A stretch of DNA of 64,000 nucleotides. Source: Bacillota bacterium. GTDB lineage: Bacteria > Bacillota > Clostridia > Lachnospirales > Lachnospiraceae. Of this stretch, positions 18,008 through 27,088 are shown piece by piece. The first letter of the stretch is position 1. Every line of letters starts with the position of its first letter. The notes beneath the pieces are model-generated. The model saw only the letters and a program-made list of their open reading frames with translations. It made no database searches and was not told the origin of the DNA. A program made the position numbers and the translations under genes. The stretch spans positions 1-64,000 of the forward strand of contig JAEZKU010000002.1 of assembly GCA_023436065.1 (NCBI GenBank), given 5' to 3'.

Positions 18008-19921
18008 ATGGCTGAAGCAATCTATGAAAAAACTGAGGGGCGTGTAAGCTATCACGACACCGTTGAAGAAATGTTAACGAGAATCAGGGAAGATGGAATG
18101 ACCAATGTGTTTGACCGATATACCCAGCAGGAAAAAATCCGATGTAAATTCTGTCTTGAAGGATTGAGCTGCCAGCTTTGCTCACACGGGCCATGCAGAT
18201 GGAGTGAAAAAAGCGGCATTGACAAGGGTGTCTGCGGGATCGGGCCGGATGGAAATGCAATGAGAAAGATGTTAATTCAAAATACCCTCGGAGCCGGCAC
18301 CTATAGCCATCATGCCTACGAGGCATTCCGAACGTTAAAGTCGATTGGAGAGGGCAAATCCCCCTTTAAAATCAAGGACGAAAACAAGCTACGCTGGATG
18401 TGTGAGAAGGTGGGAATTGACAACAAGCAGGATGTGAATCAGCTGGCTGTTCAATTGGCGGAGCTCTTAGAGGCTCAACAACACATCGGTGTGGAAGAAC
18501 CAAATATTATGGTCGAGGCATTCGCTCCTAAGAAGCGTAAAGAAATATGGAAGAAGCTCCACATCTACCCTGCCGGAACAGTGCATGAAGAGCAAAACTG
18601 TGTGGCGAGTTCTCTCACCAATGTTGATGGAGATTATGTTTCCCTGGCAACAAAGGCATTACGGTTAGGCTTAGCAACCATCTATAACTCCCAGATCGGT
18701 CTTGAGATGGTACAGGACATCATCTTCGGTACTCCTACCCCTCACGAGGTCAATACTGATCTTGGAATCTTTGATCCGGATTATGTCAATATCGTATTTA
18801 ACGGTCACCAGCCCTGGATTGGTGCATTAACGATTGAAAAGCTCCGGGATCCTAAGTATCAGGAGAAAGGTAGAGCTGCAGGAGCAAAGGGTATCCGAGT
18901 GATAGGCTCCATTGAAACCGGGCAGGAGCTGCTGCAAAGATATCCAATGGATGAAGTGTTTGTCGGACTAATGGGAAACTGGCTTGCGATAGAGCCAATG
19001 CTTGCCACCGGTGCAGTGGATGTTCTGGCAATGGAGGAGAATTGCTCACCGCCGGCCATTGATTCCTACGCTGAAAAATATCAAGTGGCTTTGGTGGCCA
19101 TCAGTACCATCATCGGGGTCCCGAGAATACAGGAAAAGCTGCCATATTATCCGGACAAAGCTAATGAGATGTCAGAAAGATTAATTGAGCTGGGGATTGA
19201 AAACTTTAAGAAACGCCATAACAAAGTCAAGCCCCATGTTCCTAAAAGAATTCAAAAAGCAATTGCCGGCTTTTCTACGGAGGCTGTTCTAAGTGCCTTA
19301 GGCAATAAGCTGGATCCCCTGGTTGAAGTAATCGCAGCAGGCAAAATCAAGGGAGTAGTTGCTCTTGCGAATTGCTCTACCTTAAGAAACGGACCTCATG
19401 ATTGGAATACAGTAAATCTCACGAAGGAATTAATTAAGAGGGATATCTTAGTAGTTGCAGGTGGATGTGGTAATCACGGTCTGGAGGTCGCAGGTCTGTG
19501 TAGTCTAGATGCAGCTAACTTAGCAGGGGAGGGACTTAAGTCAGTCTGCGAGCTATTAAAGATTCCCCCGGTGTTGAGCTTTGGTACTTGTACCGATACA
19601 GGAAGAATCTCGATGTTGGTGACTGCGCTTGCAGACCATCTGGACGTGGATATACCGCAGCTTCCCATTGCAGTGACCGCACCGGAATGGATGGAGCAAA
19701 AGGCTACGATTGATGGGATTTTTGCAGTAGCGTATGGTGCATATACTCATCTGTCTCCTACACCCTTTATCACAGGGGCCCCTAATCTTGCAAAGCTTTT
19801 AACCCAGGATGTAGAAGGATTAACCGGAGGAAAGGTTGCACTTGGTGATGATCCGGTGGAGGTTGCTAACAATATCGAGGCTCATATTGTTGCTAAGCGA
19901 AAGGGCTTAGGTCTTTCGTAA
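18008..19921 (+). CDS. cooS: CooS-family Ni/Fe-S protein with altered C-cluster site (CODH-V-like candidate)
   Basis: The 637-residue protein aligns end to end with the anaerobic CO dehydrogenase catalytic subunit. The B-cluster cysteines are C55, C58, C63 and C76. The pair C46-x2-C49 just before them could hold the D-cluster. At the active site I find His267 (GHQP), Cys346, Cys456, Cys487, Cys528 and the base Lys565. However, where CooS has GICCTG, with a C-cluster cysteine (Cys295 in C. hydrogenoformans CODH-II), this protein reads GSIETG, with Glu303. Loss of that ligand argues against normal CO oxidation. No cooF, cooC or acs gene is adjacent. The start follows AAAGGAAG; an earlier in-frame ATG lacks a ribosome site. 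Confidence 0.85.
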   Translation: MAEAIYEKTEGRVSYHDTVEEMLTRIREDGMTNVFDRYTQQEKIRCKFCLEGLSCQLCSHGPCRWSEKSGIDKGVCGIGPDGNAMRKMLIQNTLGAGTYSHHAYEAFRTLKSIGEGKSPFKIKDENKLRWMCEKVGIDNKQDVNQLAVQLAELLEAQQHIGVEEPNIMVEAFAPKKRKEIWKKLHIYPAGTVHEEQNCVASSLTNVDGDYVSLATKALRLGLATIYNSQIGLEMVQDIIFGTPTPHEVNTDLGIFDPDYVNIVFNGHQPWIGALTIEKLRDPKYQEKGRAAGAKGIRVIGSIETGQELLQRYPMDEVFVGLMGNWLAIEPMLATGAVDVLAMEENCSPPAIDSYAEKYQVALVAISTIIGVPRIQEKLPYYPDKANEMSERLIELGIENFKKRHNKVKPHVPKRIQKAIAGFSTEAVLSALGNKLDPLVEVIAAGKIKGVVALANCSTLRNGPHDWNTVNLTKELIKRDILVVAGGCGNHGLEVAGLCSLDAANLAGEGLKSVCELLKIPPVLSFGTCTDTGRISMLVTALADHLDVDIPQLPIAVTAPEWMEQKATIDGIFAVAYGAYTHLSPTPFITGAPNLAKLLTQDVEGLTGGKVALGDDPVEVANNIEAHIVAKRKGLGLS

Positions 19922-19925
19922 GGCT

Positions 19926-19990
19926 ATGAAAAACCTCCATGTATATGGTGTCAGTAAATACCATATACATGGAGGTTTTTCATTTCTCCG
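19926..19990. terminator. Very long perfect hairpin terminator after cooS-like gene
   Basis: Arms of 24 nt (19926-19949 and 19960-19983) are perfectly complementary around a 10-nt loop. The right arm ends in GGAGGTTTTTCATTTC and the left begins ATGAAAAACC, so a U-tract forms on either strand and the element can terminate transcription in both directions. It begins 5 nt after the stop codon. Confidence 0.9.
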
Positions 19991-20068
19991 GCATTCGATA
20001 GCCCACTCCCTTACAGCTTTTCATATATTTTAAAATCTGTCTCAAAGGTGAGTTTTGTAAAAGTGATA

Positions 20069-20099
20069 TTGACAAAAGGATGCCTTCAAATGTTATTAT
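20069..20099 (+). promoter_or_regulatory. Sigma-A-like promoter of the GNAT gene
   Basis: TTGACA (20069-20074) and TATTAT (20094-20099) are separated by 19 bp; an 18-bp alternative reads TTATTA. It lies 55 nt before the acetyltransferase start, after the cooS terminator. Confidence 0.5.
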
Positions 20100-20153
20100 G
20101 AAATATAGTTAATTAGTAAACCGTATCATAGTAATGAAGGAGGAGATGAAAAT

Positions 20154-20732
20154 ATGGATATACAGCTTGTAAGACCTTCTATCGGACACAAAGAACAGGT
20201 GCTAGAGTTTAAACAAGAATTTTTTAATGCAGGAGAATATGTGATTAATGGCAGCGGGCTTCTAGATAAGATGGATGTATATGAAGATTGGATTGAAATG
20301 GTATCTAAAAATGCTAATCCGGAGACGGTAAATCCGGAATGGGTCCTGACGGATACATTTTTAGCTCTTGATGATAATAAGATGATTGGGATCATAGACC
20401 TTCGCTATGAACTAAAGGGCTTCCTCGTTGATTTTGGTAATTGTGGGTATAGTGTGCGACCTTCGGAACGGAGAAAGGGATATGCGACTAAAATGCTGGA
20501 AAAGCTTCTTACTGTGGCATGGGCAAATGGGATGAAGGAGCTTCACCTGTCTGTTGAAAGAAGCAATGAACCTTCTTTAAAAACAATTATAAGAAATAAT
20601 GGGGTTTATGAACGAAGCTTTGAACATGAGGGTGAAATGGCAGACATTTATGTAATTACCAATGCAAAGGAATCAGTTTTAGATTTATTCATAAGTGATC
20701 GGAGGGTAACAAACCATGAAACTGGAGATTAA
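20154..20732 (+). CDS. GNAT family N-acetyltransferase
   Basis: The 192-residue protein has the acetyl-CoA-binding loop of GNAT enzymes, YSVRPSERRKGYATKML (motif A, about 101-117), followed by ELHLSVERSNEPSLKTIIRNNG, the usual motif B with an Asn that positions the pantetheine. The N-terminal half resembles the uncharacterised YkwB/predicted acetyltransferase subgroup. The acceptor is unknown. A GAAGGAGGAG ribosome site precedes the start. The 3' end overlaps the next gene by 17 nt, so they form a translational pair. Confidence 0.85.
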   Translation: MDIQLVRPSIGHKEQVLEFKQEFFNAGEYVINGSGLLDKMDVYEDWIEMVSKNANPETVNPEWVLTDTFLALDDNKMIGIIDLRYELKGFLVDFGNCGYSVRPSERRKGYATKMLEKLLTVAWANGMKELHLSVERSNEPSLKTIIRNNGVYERSFEHEGEMADIYVITNAKESVLDLFISDRRVTNHETGD

Positions 20733-21057
20733 GAACGGTGGAGATCTAAAATCCTGGTCCCTTAAAGAAGCTGCGCCGGATTATGTGGAGGATAAGGCAA
20801 CATACTATGACATGAAAAAACTGCAGCAGTGGGAGCAGCGTTATAATGAGATTCTGGTACAATTAAAAGAAACAGAGTACAAGGAGGGATTGGATCCTCT
20901 TTTTGCGTTGGCAGAGGAGGGCTATCCTGAGGCAAGAATGCTGCTGAGTGATATGTATATAGAAGGCAGAGGACTTCCTGAGAGCTTCATGAAGGCAGTT
21001 GAGTGGGATCGAAGAGCCAGATATGCGGAAAAGCTTTATCGTGAAACCAATAAATAA
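20716..21057 (+). CDS. Small Sel1-repeat protein
   Basis: The 113-residue protein contains one Sel1-like helical repeat (ALAEEGYPEARMLLSDMYIEGRG, then PESFMKAVEWDRRA, about 68-104) behind a charged N-terminus. Sel1 repeats form short solenoids for protein-protein contact. Its own ribosome site GGAGGG lies inside the end of the GNAT gene, with which it overlaps. No signal peptide is seen, so it is cytoplasmic. It may be a partner or substrate-adaptor of the acetyltransferase, inferred only from overlap. Confidence 0.7.
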   Translation: MKLEIKNGGDLKSWSLKEAAPDYVEDKATYYDMKKLQQWEQRYNEILVQLKETEYKEGLDPLFALAEEGYPEARMLLSDMYIEGRGLPESFMKAVEWDRRARYAEKLYRETNK

Positions 21058-21164
21058 CAGAACTATAGTTTTAGCGAAAAGGTAGCAATCAGGGATGAAA
21101 TATGGTAAGGTTAATATGTTTACCGTTTCTCGACGAATAAACCGACTTAAAAACAAAGGAAGCG

Positions 21165-22529
21165 ATGCTAGTGATATTGAAAAATCGAGATAAGGACATG
21201 TGTAACGGTCCCATATTTGGCAAAATGGTACTTTTTGCTTTGCCCATCATGGCAATGAATATTCTTCAGCTGATGTTTAACGCAGCGGATATGGTTGTGG
21301 TCGGAAGATTCTCCGGCAAGGAAGCACTGGCAGCTGTTGGTGCGACCAGTTCAATCATCAATCTGATCGTGAACTTATTCATGGGGCTTGCGGTTGGTAC
21401 AAGTGTTATAGTGGCCCAGGATTATGGTGCCAAACGACCGGAAGCGGTCAGCAGGTCCGTACATACTTCGGTTGCCATCAGTATCATTGCCGGAATTCTT
21501 GTGATGGTGTTGGGTCTTATATTATGTACCCCATTATTAATAATTACGGGTACTCCCGAAGATATCATTGATTTATCTGCTCTGTACTTAAGAATATATT
21601 TTCTGGGGCTTCCTGCCAGTATGGTCTATAACTTTGGTGCAGCAATACTGCGTGCTGTTGGTGACAGCCGTCGGCCCATGTATTATTTGCTGGCAGCAGG
21701 TATTGTAAATGTATTATTAAACCTGTTCTTTGTCATCGTATTACATATGAGTGTGGATGGTGTGGCCTGGGCAACGGTAATTTCCCAGTATCTGTCGATG
21801 TTCCTGACTCTTCTGTGTCTGATCCGCAATAAGGAGGAATCAATTCGTCTGATGCTGAACAAGCTGCGCCTGGACGGAAGAAAGCTTGGTCAAATTATTA
21901 AGATTGGACTGCCTGCCGGATTGCAGGGTCTGCTGTTCTCCTTCTCCAATATATTGATTCAATCAGCCATTAATTCCTTTGGTTCTTCCATGGTCGCAGC
22001 CAGCTCGGCGGCAGGAAATATCGAGGGCTTTGTCGCCACTCCCATGAATGCCTATTATAATGCTGCCATAACCTTTACAGGTCAGAATATGGGAGCGAAA
22101 AAATATGACAGAATTGATAAGGTAGCCAAGATTAGTACGTTGTTGGTCATGGTGACCTGGATTGTATTGGGCGGCCTGATAATGTTATTCAGCCGACCCC
22201 TATTATCAATATTCACCTCGGATCCGGAGGTAATCAGGCTTGGTATGCTCCGAATGAATGTCCTCATGATGGCACACTTTACCTGTGGTATCATGAATGT
22301 ATTTCCGGGTTTGACCCGCGGTATGGGCTTTTCCATACTGCCGATGATCTGTACCTTAGTGGGAGCCTGCCTGATGAGAATTGTCTGGCTGGTCACCGTT
22401 TTCGCATGGTTCCCCACGGTCCTCATACTTTTCGCCTGCTATCCTGTAACCTGGGCACTGGCAGGTATCGGTCAGGTGGCTATCTTCTTCTACGCGAGAA
22501 AGAAGGTCAGACAGCGTGGGGAAATATAA
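21165..22529 (+). CDS. MATE family efflux transporter
   Basis: The 454-residue protein has about twelve membrane segments in two homologous halves. It has the MATE opening FALPIMAMNILQLMFNAADMVVVGRFSG, with Asn/Asp positions in the first helix pair, and the second-half counterpart starting IIKIGLPAGLQGLLFSFSN. Such pumps exchange Na+ or H+ for organic cations, drugs or metabolites. Start at 21165 follows AAAGGA. It stands alone, with no regulator directly attached, so the exported compound cannot be guessed. Confidence 0.9.
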   Translation: MLVILKNRDKDMCNGPIFGKMVLFALPIMAMNILQLMFNAADMVVVGRFSGKEALAAVGATSSIINLIVNLFMGLAVGTSVIVAQDYGAKRPEAVSRSVHTSVAISIIAGILVMVLGLILCTPLLIITGTPEDIIDLSALYLRIYFLGLPASMVYNFGAAILRAVGDSRRPMYYLLAAGIVNVLLNLFFVIVLHMSVDGVAWATVISQYLSMFLTLLCLIRNKEESIRLMLNKLRLDGRKLGQIIKIGLPAGLQGLLFSFSNILIQSAINSFGSSMVAASSAAGNIEGFVATPMNAYYNAAITFTGQNMGAKKYDRIDKVAKISTLLVMVTWIVLGGLIMLFSRPLLSIFTSDPEVIRLGMLRMNVLMMAHFTCGIMNVFPGLTRGMGFSILPMICTLVGACLMRIVWLVTVFAWFPTVLILFACYPVTWALAGIGQVAIFFYARKKVRQRGEI

Positions 22530-22548
22530 CACATGCTTTTATTCATAA

Positions 22549-24051
22549 TCATTTTTTCATGACAGTGATTTTCATTGCCTTATAAAGTCCGGAGGTTCTT
22601 GTGTATCCTATTACATAAGCAACCCCGGCTTTTTTCGGTTTGATGATTCCCTTTGACGATACCTCAAAGATGCCGGAATCTGTGGAAAGCCAAAATACAG
22701 TTTCATTCGAGCCTTTGGTTAAGGAACCCTTTATCGTCGAGGTCTGCTTGGTATTCAGTGTCAGGCCGGAGCGATTTAAGGATAATTTTGTGGACTTCAC
22801 CACATTCTTGGCGGATACGAGAGATATCTTACTGCCAATTACCTTTTGATAAGCTTTTTTCACAGTAGAGTTGACCTTCACGGTAGTCCCTTTCTGAATG
22901 GCAGCAGAGATATTGGCAATCGGCTTCTTGCTTAAGAAGGTAACATATTTAAAGCCATATAGAGACTGCTTGCCCAGGTACTTCACCGAGGTCGGAAGGA
23001 TGATACTGCTGTCGTTCTTCATCAGGTCAGTAAATGCTTTATCAGATATCGTGGTAACGCCTTCTGGTACATAGACATACCGCAGGCTGCTTTCATTATT
23101 CTCATCGGTGATCATATTGGTGGGAATCACCTTACAATTCTTCGATAAGAATAATAGCTCCACCTGTTGATCAAAGACAGCAGAGTCCATCTTGTTAACG
23201 GTATCGGGAACAATTATCACTGTGGCGCCGATGCGGACAAGACTGAACTGGCAGAGCTTAGTAAGCTGATAGGTGTAGCTGTTGTTAGTTAGCTCCTTCG
23301 GTAAATTTAGATAGGAATACTTCTTCTCATTGGTGATACCGATCAGCTGAACTTTACCCTTACCTGTCAGAGCAGAGGAGGTCACCTGATATAGCAGGCC
23401 ATCTTTAGCGAACACACCGTTCTCAATATCTGTGGTGTCTTTGGTGATGATTGTAGGACTCATGGGAATGTCCATCTCATATAAGTCGCTGCCGTTATAA
23501 TAGGACAGGGACTCACTGATCACATTACGATAAGCCGCTTCGGTACCCGCCGGAACGAAAAAGACAACGTCCGGATTCTTGCTGCGGTTAGAGGTGCTTA
23601 CATATACTCTCTGTGGTGCGATTGATCCAAGAAATTCGATGGTGCTGATATTCCTGAAGGCATACTGAGGATGATAGAGTGTACCCTGAAAGTTATCGGC
23701 AACAGTAAGCTTCTCAACACTATCATAAAAAGCCCGGTAGGTGCTGTTCTCGTAATATTCCCATTGAAGGTCTACAAGTCGGACGGTATAGGTCTGTTGC
23801 TTTATGCTGACTGTTCCTGGAATCATCAGCTCCTTTCGGGTATCAGTGGCTTCGATGCCGATCAGAGTCACTTCTTTCTTAGCCTCATCCGTGATGATAT
23901 AATGATAGATATCATCCTGATAAACCGGTTGTTTCTCAGCCGCATGGGCTATACGAGGCGGGAATATCAGGATTGCAGCAAATAACGATAGTAAGAGGAA
24001 CAGGCTTAGGAAGCCTTTTTTATCTCTATGATGGGGTAGATGTAGTTTCAT
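22549..24051 (-). CDS. Secreted repeat protein with LRR_5/BspA-like and Ig-like (Big_2) regions
   Basis: The 500-residue protein has a long signal peptide (basic start, hydrophobic 14-30, AHAA cleavage region about 34-38). The middle holds BspA-type leucine-rich elements such as LRYVYVPEGVTTISDKAFTDL and IILPTSVKYLGKQSLYGFKYVTFLSKK, which are irregular and separated by unassigned strands. The last 85 residues look like a bacterial Ig-like Big_2 domain: SLNRSGLTLNTKQTSTIKGS, then WLSTDSGIFEVSSKGIIKPKKAGVAYV. No sortase motif or surface-layer repeats are present, so it is either released or held by the wall non-covalently. Role: probably adhesion or surface structure. Confidence 0.8.
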   Translation of the reverse strand: MKLHLPHHRDKKGFLSLFLLLSLFAAILIFPPRIAHAAEKQPVYQDDIYHYIITDEAKKEVTLIGIEATDTRKELMIPGTVSIKQQTYTVRLVDLQWEYYENSTYRAFYDSVEKLTVADNFQGTLYHPQYAFRNISTIEFLGSIAPQRVYVSTSNRSKNPDVVFFVPAGTEAAYRNVISESLSYYNGSDLYEMDIPMSPTIITKDTTDIENGVFAKDGLLYQVTSSALTGKGKVQLIGITNEKKYSYLNLPKELTNNSYTYQLTKLCQFSLVRIGATVIIVPDTVNKMDSAVFDQQVELLFLSKNCKVIPTNMITDENNESSLRYVYVPEGVTTISDKAFTDLMKNDSSIILPTSVKYLGKQSLYGFKYVTFLSKKPIANISAAIQKGTTVKVNSTVKKAYQKVIGSKISLVSAKNVVKSTKLSLNRSGLTLNTKQTSTIKGSLTKGSNETVFWLSTDSGIFEVSSKGIIKPKKAGVAYVIGYTRTSGLYKAMKITVMKK

Positions 24052-24385
24052 TTTTAATCTCCTTCTTATAGATTAATAATTAAGAGTTATTTTATATATA
24101 GACGATAAGTGTGTCATTATGGTTGCAGTTGGATAATTTAATCATATGACAGTGTAATTTGATCATATGCCGTTAAAAGATTAAATTAAAATTGACGATG
24201 AATAAATTACATGGCTGTTTGGTAAATCCTATTGAAGCAATTGAGTAAATAACCTATCTTATATTTATTCACGATTTGAATATCAGTCAATTGCAAAGGG
24301 CATGTTAGCACTGCGAATAATATTATAACAAATTGATGTTACTTCGAATCAATGACTATTTACTAAAAATGAGTGAGGAAGTACG
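24052..24385. other. Divergent intergenic region with 21-bp-spaced direct repeats
   Basis: This 334-bp AT-rich gap lies between the divergent secreted-protein and mutT genes. It contains two direct copies of TAATTTRATCATATG at 24134-24148 and 24155-24169, period 21 bp, that is two helical turns, as expected for a regulator binding one face of the DNA. I see no further gene or stable RNA in it. Confidence 0.5.
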
Positions 24386-24772
24386 ATGAAGACAATAGAG
24401 GTAGTAGCAGCAATTATCAAATATGAAGATAAGATATTTGCAACCCAGCGGGGGTATGGTGATTTCAAAGGACTATGGGAGTTCCCGGGTGGGAAGCTGG
24501 AGGCAGGTGAGACACCGGAACAAGCCCTATTACGTGAGATCAGAGAGGAACTTGATACCAAGATTGAGATTGGTGAATTAGTTGATATTATTGAGTACGA
24601 TTATCCGCAGTTTCATTTGACGTTGCATTGCTTTTTTTGCACTATATTAGAGGGTAATTTAGTCTTAAAGGAGCATGCTGCTGCAGTGTGGCTGACGAAG
24701 GATACGCTGGACTGTGTCAAGTGGTTACCGGCAGATTTGGCGTTGATAGAGAAATTAAAGAAAAGGATATAG
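24386..24772 (+). CDS. mutT: NUDIX hydrolase, MutT-type (8-oxo-dGTP diphosphatase)
   Basis: The 128-residue protein is a single Nudix domain with the complete box from Gly36 to Glu55 (GKLEAGETPEQALLREIREE), preceded by LWEFPGG. The size, the N-terminal VVAAIIKYEDKIFATQR strand pair and the C-terminal WLPADLALIEKLK helix match MutT/YtkD-like enzymes that clear oxidised nucleotides. Exact substrate within the family is not fixed by sequence. GAGGAAG precedes the start. A hairpin repeat follows as terminator. Confidence 0.85.
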   Translation: MKTIEVVAAIIKYEDKIFATQRGYGDFKGLWEFPGGKLEAGETPEQALLREIREELDTKIEIGELVDIIEYDYPQFHLTLHCFFCTILEGNLVLKEHAAAVWLTKDTLDCVKWLPADLALIEKLKKRI

Positions 24773-24814
24773 TATGTGTAGGGTTCACTCATATCATTAC
24801 TTATATAACAACAG

Positions 24815-24875
24815 AGGTCTATGTCACCTAACCGGTGTCATAGACCTTTATTTTCGTTTAAGTGGATAACGGGAA
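24815..24875 (+). repeat. Hairpin-plus-tag intergenic repeat, copy A (acts as terminator)
   Basis: Arms AGGTCTATGTCACC (24815-24828) and GGTGTCATAGACCT (24834-24847) pair with one T:T mismatch, followed by TTATTTTCG and the tag TTAAGTGGATAACGGGAA (24858-24875). It ends the mutT transcript and lies between convergent genes. The same arrangement recurs at 52608, 56587 and 60583. Confidence 0.75.
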
Positions 24876-24896
24876 GCATTAGTGTAAAGATCTGCT

Positions 24897-26183
24897 TTAT
24901 ACCCGTATTCTTAATGCAAAGGTGGCACCGCCTCCCTTGGTATCTCTAATCGATATTTTACCACCGAGACGTTGAACGATTTCATTTGCAATACATAGTC
25001 CGAGACCAAAATGCTTCTTGTCATTTCGGGATTTGTCCGCACGGTAAAAGCGGTCAAAGACAAGCTTTTTATCTTCATCAGAGATACCAATACCCTGATC
25101 CTCTACTTCAATATTAAGGGTGGAGCCTGAAACAAAGCCAAGTAAGGTCACTTTTTTACCGGGTGGAGTATAGGATAGTGCATTGTCCAACAGGATAGCC
25201 AGTATTTGCTTTAAGCGGTCCTTATCCCCATAGATCATAGGCAACTCGTCCTCCTGAAGGTTAAGATCCAGGTTTAGAGCGTTCTGCCTGAACAAAGGTT
25301 GGAAAGCTTCGTAAATTTCTATCAATAGGGTATCAATTTCTATAGGCTCTTTATTGATCTGCCAGGTTTTTGCATCCATGCTGGTCAGTATAAGCATATC
25401 GTCGATTAGGCGGGCCATTCGTTTGCATTCTGTATCAATTCCTTTATGAAATATCTGGTCTTCGGGTGTTGTAGTAGAGATGGCCGCATTATTTGCCATA
25501 ATCACAGACAGAGGTGAACGTAGTTCGTGGGAAGCCGCTGCAATAAAGGTGGCCTGTCTGCGATTGTTTTCTTCTATAGGTTTTAGCATTTTTGATACTA
25601 AGCATAGACTGACCAGAAACAAAGCAATTATTCCGGCTATACCCAGGAGGGAATATAGTATTCTTTGCTTTATGATTAAGGAGTAGTAATTCGGTAGATA
25701 TTGAAGTAATAAAAGACTCCTCCAGCCGGTAGCTGTCGGTATGATTACAGCAATTCCATAGTAGATCTCGTCTTTCTCACCTTTTATCGTATAAATGCTG
25801 CTTTTTGCTTCGCTGAAGAAGACAGGATTTCTTCTTACATCAATTCCTTCCTCCAAAGCACGGTCAGTAAGCTGCTTCATTAACAGGCTTCGGTCTGTAA
25901 CGGAATGTAAAACACCCTTGAAGGATATAGGACTGCCATTATCCTCAATCTGTATTAACAGATTATATTCTGATTCTAGCTGGGAGAGCCAGCTATGCTT
26001 TAGCTTATTCTCAATCTGAAGCTTACTGCTAATGGTGCTCTCATGATTAATAAAGGCTTCCAATCGCTTGTCTTCCAGCTCCTTCTCAGTAGTGATCAAA
26101 ATGATAATCATGACTGTGATGAGAATCAATCCGGTTGATATTGTATATAGCATAACCAACTTATTTCGTAAGGATCTATACAT
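24897..26183 (-). CDS. Sensor histidine kinase
   Basis: The 428-residue kinase has a first membrane helix (about 10-31), an extracellular sensor of about 140 residues, and a second helix (about 175-197). A dimerisation domain follows with phospho-acceptor His219 (ASHELRSPLS), then a complete HATPase domain (LLDNALSYTPP, VEDQGIGISDEDK, FGLGLCIANEIV). No HAMP domain is obvious. It is encoded 14 nt after its response regulator. It faces the lipoprotein/transporter cluster across a 213-bp divergent gap, so that cluster is a plausible target. Signal unknown. Confidence 0.9.
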   Translation of the reverse strand: MYRSLRNKLVMLYTISTGLILITVMIIILITTEKELEDKRLEAFINHESTISSKLQIENKLKHSWLSQLESEYNLLIQIEDNGSPISFKGVLHSVTDRSLLMKQLTDRALEEGIDVRRNPVFFSEAKSSIYTIKGEKDEIYYGIAVIIPTATGWRSLLLLQYLPNYYSLIIKQRILYSLLGIAGIIALFLVSLCLVSKMLKPIEENNRRQATFIAAASHELRSPLSVIMANNAAISTTTPEDQIFHKGIDTECKRMARLIDDMLILTSMDAKTWQINKEPIEIDTLLIEIYEAFQPLFRQNALNLDLNLQEDELPMIYGDKDRLKQILAILLDNALSYTPPGKKVTLLGFVSGSTLNIEVEDQGIGISDEDKKLVFDRFYRADKSRNDKKHFGLGLCIANEIVQRLGGKISIRDTKGGGATFALRIRV

Positions 26184-26197
26184 GGTAACCCCCTATG

Positions 26198-26875
26198 TTA
26201 AGGTAGTTCAACAAGCTGATAGCCCACAGAATGTATCGTTTTAATTTGTGCTTTGCAGTTAGCTGCTTTTAAACGGCGGCGTACCAGATAAATATAGTTA
26301 TCTAGGTTACCGTCCTCGACAAAGGTATCAAGCCCCCACACTCTTTCAATCATTTGATCTCTTGTTAGAACTTGACCTTTATTTTTTATCAGGAATTCTA
26401 GTAGCTTAACTTCCTTATTGGATAAGGTTACGGTTTTAGTTTCGGTTGTCAGGGTATGTAGATCTATATTCAGAGTAAAGTTTGAGAATTGAAGAGTATT
26501 CGTATTATTTAGTTCTCTGGGGCGCCTTACTAATGCTCGAATTCTTGCCAGAAGCTCTCCAATATCAAAGGGTTTTACAAGGTAATCATCAGCTCCGGCA
26601 TCTAATCCGTCGATTCTATCGCTAATACCACTCATAGCTGTTACCAGTATAACAGGTGTTGTGATGTTCTTTTTACGAATAAGCTGCAAGAGCGATAAGC
26701 CATCCAACTTAGGAAGCATTCGATCCAATATAATAATGTCATAAGATACCGAGGTGGCATAATAAATCGCATCCTCCCCATTCATACTGATATCCACATC
26801 GAAACCTTCTTTTTTCAGAGAGACACTAAGAGCAGCACACAGATCCTCATCATCCTCAATAAGTAAAATCTTCAT
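26198..26875 (-). CDS. OmpR-family response regulator
   Basis: The 225-residue protein has a receiver domain with acidic pocket Glu8/Asp9 and phospho-acceptor Asp51 (DIIILDRMLPKLDG), Thr/Lys of the switch (VTAMSG; VKPFDIGEL), and an OmpR/PhoB winged helix (LSNKEVKLLEFLIKNKGQVLTRDQMIERVW, ending in SVGYQLVE). It precedes the kinase gene in the same operon. The long divergent gap to the lipoprotein genes is the natural place for its binding sites; I did not find a clear direct repeat there. Confidence 0.92.
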   Translation of the reverse strand: MKILLIEDDEDLCAALSVSLKKEGFDVDISMNGEDAIYYATSVSYDIIILDRMLPKLDGLSLLQLIRKKNITTPVILVTAMSGISDRIDGLDAGADDYLVKPFDIGELLARIRALVRRPRELNNTNTLQFSNFTLNIDLHTLTTETKTVTLSNKEVKLLEFLIKNKGQVLTRDQMIERVWGLDTFVEDGNLDNYIYLVRRRLKAANCKAQIKTIHSVGYQLVELP

Positions 26876-27088
26876 ATCAACCCTCCATGCTGCATCTTTG
26901 TTGCAGCTGAAAATACATCAATCATAATTATAACATAATAGCAGGACTTTCTCTAATAAATCTCAAAAAATTCCAGTTCTTAGAGATTATTTAGATATAC
27001 AATCAGTAAAATAATGAAATAGGTACAAAGAACAAAGTGCTGATTGAGAAGAATTAAGAAATATATATTGGCCTTGGGGGAAAGTAAC

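Noticed and set aside
18008..19921. Simple call as a functional CO dehydrogenase for acetyl-CoA synthesis
   Set aside because: No acs, cooC or cooF neighbours, and one C-cluster cysteine position is not cysteine.
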